Positions 7,902 through 11,470 of a stretch of 11,470 bases of DNA are shown in pieces. This DNA comes from Chrysochromulina tobinii (taxonomy: Eukaryota; Haptophyta; Prymnesiales; Chrysochromulinaceae), in contig JWZX01001049.1 of the NCBI GenBank assembly GCA_001275005.1, positions 1-11,470 on the forward strand, read 5' to 3'. The translations under genes and the position numbers were made by a program. Each line of letters begins with the position of its first letter. Position 1 is the first letter of the stretch. The notes under the pieces were generated by a model. It searched no databases. It worked only from the letters and a program-made list of their open reading frames with translations, and had not been told where the DNA came from.

Positions 7902-9267
7902 ATGGCTTCGTCGCCCCCGAGGTCGGCCTCTGGGGGGTTCGCGCCGGCCGGTCGTCCTCTACACGAGGAGCCCGGTCGCATGGTAGCGGTGGATGATCCT
8001 GATCCTCCACAAGAAGCAACAATCGAAACCGAATCAATGGGAGTTCTTCGGGCTCACACAGTGGTCGTTCAGCGTCTCGCGAATGAGCTGTTCCATATCG
8101 AAGAGCTCCACCTTCGCGTGCAGCAAGGCTGCGAGCTAGACGCTGCGCAGCGCGAGAAGCTGGGGCGCGAAGATGAACTCCTAGCGGCCCTGGAAGCAGC
8201 AGTCGCAGTAGCGGAAGCAGCATTCGCAGTGCCGCGAACCGGGCCAGGGAGCCCTCAGAAACGCGAGGTGCAGTCCGCCCTCGACGCACAGCGGCCGCAG
8301 CAGATCGAGCCAGAGAGCCCGCAGCAGCCGCGCGCCACGCTCGGGCCTACCAGACAGCACGAGGAGCCGTGCTCAGACCTCGTGCAGCAGCTCGAGGAGC
8401 TGTCAGCTCTCGTGCAGCGGCCACATCAGCCGCGCGTCGCAAAAGACGCAAGCAGGTCCACGGAGCCCGCTTCAGCGCGAGCAGCAGGCAGCCCACGAGC
8501 AGCGGCCGCAGCAGCCGCGCGTCGAAAAGACGCATAAAACAGGGCCAGGGAGCCAGCGTGAGCACAAGGAGAGCGTTCCTCTCGTGCAGCGGCCGCAGCA
8601 GTCGAGCGTCGCGAAGACGCAGATCGGACCAAAGAGCCCACGTAAGCGCAAGGAGCAGTCAGCCCTTGTGCAGCGGCCGCAGCAGCCGGAATTTGGGCCA
8701 GTGAGCCAAAGGAAGCGCGAGGAGCAGTCTGCTCTCGTGCAGCGGCCGCAGCAGCCGCGCGTCGCAGAGACGCAGCTCAAGCCAGTGAGCCAAATATGTG
8801 AGCACGAGGAGCAGTCAGCTCTCGTGCAGCGGCCGCAGCAGCCGCGCGTCGCAGAGACGCAGCTCAAGCCAGTGAGCCTATGTGAGCACGAGGAGCAGTC
8901 TGCTCTCGTGCAGCGGCCGCAGCAGCCGCGCGTCGCAGAGACGCAGCTCGGGCCGGAGAGCCCGCGTGAGCACAAGGAGCAGTCAGCTCTCGTGCAGCGG
9001 CCGCAGCAGCTGCGCGCCACAGTTGAGGTGCAGCCAGAGCCACAGTCAGAGCCAGAGCCACGGGATCCAAAGCAACAGTCAGAGCCAGAGCCTCAGAAGC
9101 CAGAGCCACAATCGGACGCCGAGCCCGACAACTGGATCTGGAAGCCAGGGGGCTTCGAACCCCGAGTGTTCGATCCTGGGGGGTCAACAGAGATGACGGT
9201 GCGCAAGCCTGCTCACAACACGTGCTCGTCCCTTCGGGTGCGCCTTCGACTGCGTGGCGACGGGTGA
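7902..9267 (+). pseudogene. Tandem-array gene copy 1, frameshifted; helical segment plus P/Q-rich repeats
   Basis: Function unknown. The frame opens at ATG 7902 and reads 211 residues to a stop at 8535-8537. Residues 52-108 are a charged helical stretch with an IEEL-x6-GCEL-x3-Q-x2-KL pattern and LL-x2-L afterwards, similar to the C-terminal helical hairpin of PYM and eIF2A. Then come P/Q-rich repeats with core VQRPQQPRVAETQ. The distance between repeat starts is 85 bases at 8412-8497, against 84 or 87 for most units, which shifts the repeat frame by one; the extra base lies in or near the A-run GTCGCAAAAGACGC (8438-8451). The repeat frame then stays open through an E/P/Q-rich tract to a conserved end (GGFEP, FDPGG, RLRLRGDG) with stop at 9265-9267. 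Copy 2 has the same C-terminus, in inverted orientation, so both parts belong to one ancestral gene. A sequencing error or a small unrecognised intron could also explain the break. Confidence 0.55.
8412..9075 (+). repeat. 84-bp coding minisatellite in copy 1
   Basis: Units begin at the GTGCAGCGGCCGCAGCAG core, at 8412, 8497, 8584, 8668, 8737, 8824, 8908 and 8992. Spacings are 85, 87, 84, 69, 87, 84 and 84. Apart from the first, every spacing is a multiple of three, so a 28-residue period is kept in one frame even though unit lengths vary. The repeated peptide core is VQRPQQPRVAETQLKP, followed by a variable region and EHEEQSAL. Each unit contains a NotI-like GCGGCCGC. The last unit decays into the E/P/Q tract. 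Confidence 0.85.
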
Positions 9268-9439
9268 GCACGCAGCCCAAATCTGACCCAGGGACCTACA
9301 CTTGGTCCCGGACTCGGAACATGGGGGGCAGCAGGCAGCGGACCCGTACGCGGTCCCGCAGGCATGAAACTCCACCGCTCTGTTCGCTCAGCGGCTCAAG
9401 ATGCCTCGAGCGTGGGGGGTGCGAGCGGCGGAAGGGTGT

Positions 9440-9491
9440 GGCGGTCCTTTAGGCATGCTAAGGGAACCGGATACTTAGACCGGTAACCGCC
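9440..9491 (+). other. Foldable three-way-junction element, leader of unit 2
   Basis: The 52 nt are identical to the element of unit 1, with the same two hairpins and closing stem, again ending 127 nt before the ATG (9619). Because it is identical rather than covarying, conservation alone does not prove the fold. Confidence 0.5.
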
Positions 9492-9618
9492 GTAGGAGAT
9501 CGGACGAGGTACCGGGGGATCCGGAAGGGATTCTCACGGGACATGATGTCACGGGAGCGTCTAGAGTGTTCGTGGTCTTGTTCGGTCTGAACGCGCGTCT
9601 TCGACCTCTTGGGGCTCC

Positions 9619-10311
9619 ATGGCTTCGTCGCCCCCGAGGTCGGCCTCTGGGGGGTTCGCGCCGGCCGGTCGTCCTCTACCCGAGGAGGCCGGTCGCATGG
9701 TAGCGGTGGATGATCCTGATCCTCCACAAGAAGCAAAAATCGAAACCGAATCCATGGGAGTTCTTCGGGCTCACACAGTGGTCGTTCATCGTCTCGCGAA
9801 TGAGCTGTTCCATATCGAAGAGCTCCACCTTCGCGTGCAGCAAGGCTGCGAGCTAGACGCTGCGCAGCGCGAGAAGCTGGGGCGCGAGGATGAACTCCTA
9901 ACGGCCCTGGAAGCAGCAATCGCAGTAGCGGAAGCAGCATTCGCAGTGCCACAAACCGGGCCAGGGAGCCCTGAAAAACGCGAGGTGCAGTCCGCCCTCG
10001 ACGCACAGCGGCCGCAGCAGATTGAGCCGAAGAGCCCGCAGCAGCCGCGCGTCGAAAAGACGCATAAAACAAGGCCAAGGAGCCAGTGCAAGCACAAGGA
10101 GAGCGTTCCTCTCGTGCAGCGGCCGCAGATCGGGCCGAACAGTCAGCACAAGGAGCAGTCAGCCCACGTGCAGCAGCCGCAGCAGGGTACCAAGTGTAGG
10201 TCCCTGGGTCAGATTTGGGCTGCGTGCTCACCCGTCGCCACGCAGTCGAAGGCGCACCCTAAGGTGCGAGCACGCTTTGTGAGCAGGCTTGCGCACCGTC
10301 GTTCCCGTTGA
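9619..10311 (+). CDS. Tandem-array gene copy 2, 5' part joined to an inverted segment
   Basis: The frame opens at the same ATG as in copies 1 and 3 and reads 230 residues. Residues 1-189 match copy 1: a Pro/Gly-rich N-terminus, the helical IEEL-x6-GCEL segment at about 52-108, and P/Q-rich repeats. The frameshift of copy 1 is absent here. At 10185/10186, exactly on a codon boundary, the sequence enters the inverted 3' half of the gene and reads 41 unrelated residues (beginning GTKCRSLG) to a stop at 10309-10311. Those 41 residues are antisense to the conserved C-terminus and its 3' flank, so they are probably not an evolved domain. Whether this truncated protein is made is unknown. Confidence 0.5.
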   Translation: MASSPPRSASGGFAPAGRPLPEEAGRMVAVDDPDPPQEAKIETESMGVLRAHTVVVHRLANELFHIEELHLRVQQGCELDAAQREKLGREDELLTALEAAIAVAEAAFAVPQTGPGSPEKREVQSALDAQRPQQIEPKSPQQPRVEKTHKTRPRSQCKHKESVPLVQRPQIGPNSQHKEQSAHVQQPQQGTKCRSLGQIWAACSPVATQSKAHPKVRARFVSRLAHRRSR

Positions 10312-10911
10312 CCCCCCAGGATCGAACACTTGGGGTTCGAAGCCCCCTGGCTTCCAGTGGTCGGGCTCGGCGTCCGATAAGGCGATGGTGTTGAGCGCGA
10401 TGCCCATGAAATTCTTCTCTGGCGTCTGCTCGACACGCAGCTCCTCGGGCTCCTTTGGCTTCGGCTGCGTCTGTGGCTGTGGCTGTTTTGGCCCTGGCCC
10501 TGACTGTGGCTCTGGCTTCCGTGGCTCTGGCTCCCTTGGTTTTGGCTTGGGTTTTGGCTGAGCCTCTGCGGCATGTGGCTGCTGCCGCTGCACGAGAGCT
10601 GACTGCTCTTCGCGCTCACGCGGGCTCTCTGGCCTGATCTGTGTCTCTGCGACGTGCGGCATCTGCGGCCGCCGTACGAGAGCTGACTGCTGCTCGCGTT
10701 CACGCGGGCCCACTGGCCCGATCTGCGTCCCTGCGACGCTCGGCATCTGCGGCCGCTGCGCGAGAGCTGACTGCTGCTCGCGCTCACATTGGCTCATCGG
10801 CCCGATCTGCGTCCCTGCGACGCTCGGCATCTGCGGCCGCTGCACGAGAGCTGACTGCTCCTCGTGTTCACATGGGCTCTCTGGCCCGATCTGCGTCTCG
10901 GCGACGCGCGG
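10186..10911 (-). pseudogene. Inverted 3' half of tandem-array gene copy 2
   Basis: Read on the minus strand from 10911, the frame starts at the codon that would follow residue 189 of copy 2 (PRVAETQIG). It gives about four 28-residue repeats with starts at 10845, 10761 and 10677, then a K/P/E/Q-rich tract. The conserved end follows: SDAEPDHWKPGGFEP, FDPGG and RLRLRGDG, with stop at 10228-10230 and 3' flank to 10186. No ATG precedes it in the inverted orientation, so it has no start of its own. Relative to copy 1 it has an extra segment before the conserved end (residues around TPEKNFMGIALNTIAL), which copy 1 has lost or never had. Confidence 0.7.
10594..10911 (-). repeat. 84-bp coding minisatellite in inverted part of copy 2
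   Basis: One partial and three full units on the minus strand (10911-10846, 10845-10762, 10761-10678, 10677-10594). All full units are exactly 84 bases and share the core CGGCCGCAGATGCCG. The repeat has diverged from that of copy 1: QMPSVAGTQIGP replaces QQPRVAETQLKP in the central units, so the minisatellite has been homogenised separately within each gene copy. Confidence 0.8.
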
Positions 10912-11037
10912 GGACTCGGAACATGGGGGGCAGCAGGCAGCGGACCATTTCGCGGTCCCGCACGCATAACCACCGCTCTGTTCGCTCAGCGGCTCAAGAT
11001 GCCTCGAGCGTGGGGGGTGCTAGCGGCGGAAGGGTGT

Positions 11038-11089
11038 GGCGGTCCTTTAGGCATGCTAAGGGAACCGGATACTTAGACCGGTAACCGCC
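11038..11089 (+). other. Foldable three-way-junction element, leader of unit 3
   Basis: A third identical 52-nt copy of the two-hairpin, closed-stem element. It ends 112 nt before the ATG instead of 127, because of the 15-bp leader deletion in this unit. Confidence 0.5.
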
Positions 11090-11201
11090 GTAGGAGATCG
11101 GACGAGGTACCGGGGGATCCGGAAGGGATTCTCACGGGAGCGTCTAGAGTGTTCGTGGTCTTGTTCGGTCTGAACACGCGTCTTCGACCTCTTGGGGCTC
11201 C

Positions 11202-11470
11202 ATGGCTTCGTCGCCCCCGAGGTCGGCCTCTGGGGGGTTCGCGCCGGCCGGTCGTCCTCTACCCGAGGAGGCCGGTCGCATGGTAGCGGTGGATGATCCT
11301 GATCCTCCACAAGAAGCAAAAATCGAAACCGAATCCATGGGAGTTCTTCGGGCTCACACAGTGGTCGTTCATCGTCTCGCGAATGAGCTGTTCCATATCG
11401 AAGAGCTCCACCTTCGCGTGCAGCAAGGCTGCGAGCTAGACGCTGCGCAGCGCGAGAAGCTGGGGCGCGA
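11202..11470 (+). CDS. Tandem-array gene copy 3, 5' part only (cut by window end)
   Basis: The first 89 codons of a third copy run off the end of the window. The sequence is identical to copy 2 over this stretch, including the start of the helical segment with IEEL and GCEL. It is open and undamaged as far as visible. Whether its 3' half is in the forward orientation of copy 1, inverted as in copy 2, or frameshifted cannot be seen. Confidence 0.65.
   Translation, partial: MASSPPRSASGGFAPAGRPLPEEAGRMVAVDDPDPPQEAKIETESMGVLRAHTVVVHRLANELFHIEELHLRVQQGCELDAAQREKLGR

Larger units (their letters stand above)
7704..9420 (+). repeat. Long tandem direct repeat, unit 1 (1717 bp)
   Basis: The similarity to units 2 and 3 starts abruptly at GCGAGCGGCGGAAGGG. 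The unit holds a 198-bp leader with the 52-nt foldable element, gene copy 1 (7902-9267), and a 153-bp 3' flank (9268-9420) that reappears in unit 2. Nothing before 7704 matches the other units, so this is the left boundary of the array. Unit 1 is the most diverged: about 15 substitutions in the first 410 coding bases relative to unit 2, and TTT in place of GAG before GTACCGGGGG in the leader. Confidence 0.9.
9421..11018 (+). repeat. Long tandem direct repeat, unit 2 (1598 bp)
   Basis: This is colinear with unit 1 from 9421 to 10185. Positions 10186-10911 then correspond to the reverse complement of the equivalent part of unit 1, and from 10912 the unit is colinear again through the 3' flank (starting GGACTCGGAACATGGGG) to 11018. 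Length differences from unit 1 come from different numbers of internal 84-bp units and small insertions in the 3' part of the gene. Confidence 0.9.
11019..11470 (+). repeat. Long tandem direct repeat, unit 3 (partial, cut by window end)
   Basis: The first 452 bases of a third unit: leader of 183 bp plus the start of the gene. Against unit 2 I see only a T for G near the start, a 15-bp deletion in the leader (relative to 9541-9557) and one G-to-A change before the start codon. The 269 coding bases present are identical to unit 2. The array continues beyond the window. Confidence 0.9.

Noticed and set aside
7741-8289. Antisense open frame through the leader and N-terminal part of each array unit (also 9458-10231 and 11056-11319)
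   Set aside because: It is open in all three units and tolerates the 15-bp deletion, but the units are near-identical, so this is one observation, not three. The encoded Arg/Leu/Pro-rich sequence has no recognisable segment, and replacement changes between copies are no more conservative than in the sense frame.
8472-9020. Cys-rich antisense frame with repeated CCGRCTRADC
   Set aside because: It is the mirror of the 84-bp coding minisatellite (GCAGCGGCCGCAGCAG reads as Cys/Gly/Arg on the other strand), and the sense frame has better support from its conserved C-terminus.
9145-9179. tRNA T-arm-like sequence (TTCGAA flanked by C/G runs, also inverted near 10319-10353)
   Set aside because: The match is only to a TTCGAAC-like loop in an imperfect inverted repeat. 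No acceptor, D or anticodon arm fits around it, and it is explained as the coding sequence for the conserved GGFEP...FDPGG segment in both gene copies.
7704-11470. CRISPR array, integron or transposon explanation for the repeats
   Set aside because: The repeats are kilobase-scale gene units and coding minisatellites with no short repeat/spacer alternation. I see no terminal inverted repeats, target-site duplications, transposase, reverse transcriptase or integrase in the units.

Overview
The window looks like nuclear DNA of a GC-rich eukaryotic microalga with a complex red-type plastid, such as a haptophyte or pelagophyte; the exact lineage is not resolved. Reasons: a plastid fibrillin carries a secretory signal peptide followed by an aromatic residue, as in algae whose plastids sit inside the endomembrane system; a Sac / inositol 5-phosphatase fusion (synaptojanin type) is present; and there are no operons, ribosome binding sites or bacterial genes. 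The three ordinary genes show no introns.

Layout. 74-2401 (+): a class I SAM-dependent methyltransferase of the Trm11/UPF0020 N2-guanosine type with a long, unrecognised N-terminal half. 2835-3608 (-): a PAP/fibrillin plastid lipid-associated protein, convergent with the first gene. 3773-7447 (+): a 1224-residue synaptojanin-like phosphoinositide phosphatase, divergent from the fibrillin gene across a 164-bp shared upstream region. These three are single-copy housekeeping-type genes with no visible functional link.

From 7704 to the window end lies a tandem array of long direct repeats: unit 1 is 1717 bp, unit 2 is 1598 bp, and unit 3 is cut by the window edge. Each unit has the same 183-198 bp leader, which contains a 52-nt sequence able to fold as a three-way junction. 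Each then has a gene I do not recognise: a charged helical segment resembling the C-terminal hairpin of PYM or eIF2A, 28-residue P/Q-rich tandem repeats, an E/P/Q tract and a conserved C-terminus. No complete copy is intact as read. Copy 1 has a one-base frameshift. Copy 2 has its 3' half (about 726 bp) cleanly inverted. Copy 3 is open as far as it is visible. Copies 2 and 3 are identical over the 269 coding bases they share, while copy 1 differs from copy 2 at about 15 of 410 positions, so the array is still expanding or being homogenised. This array is the least explained part of the window.
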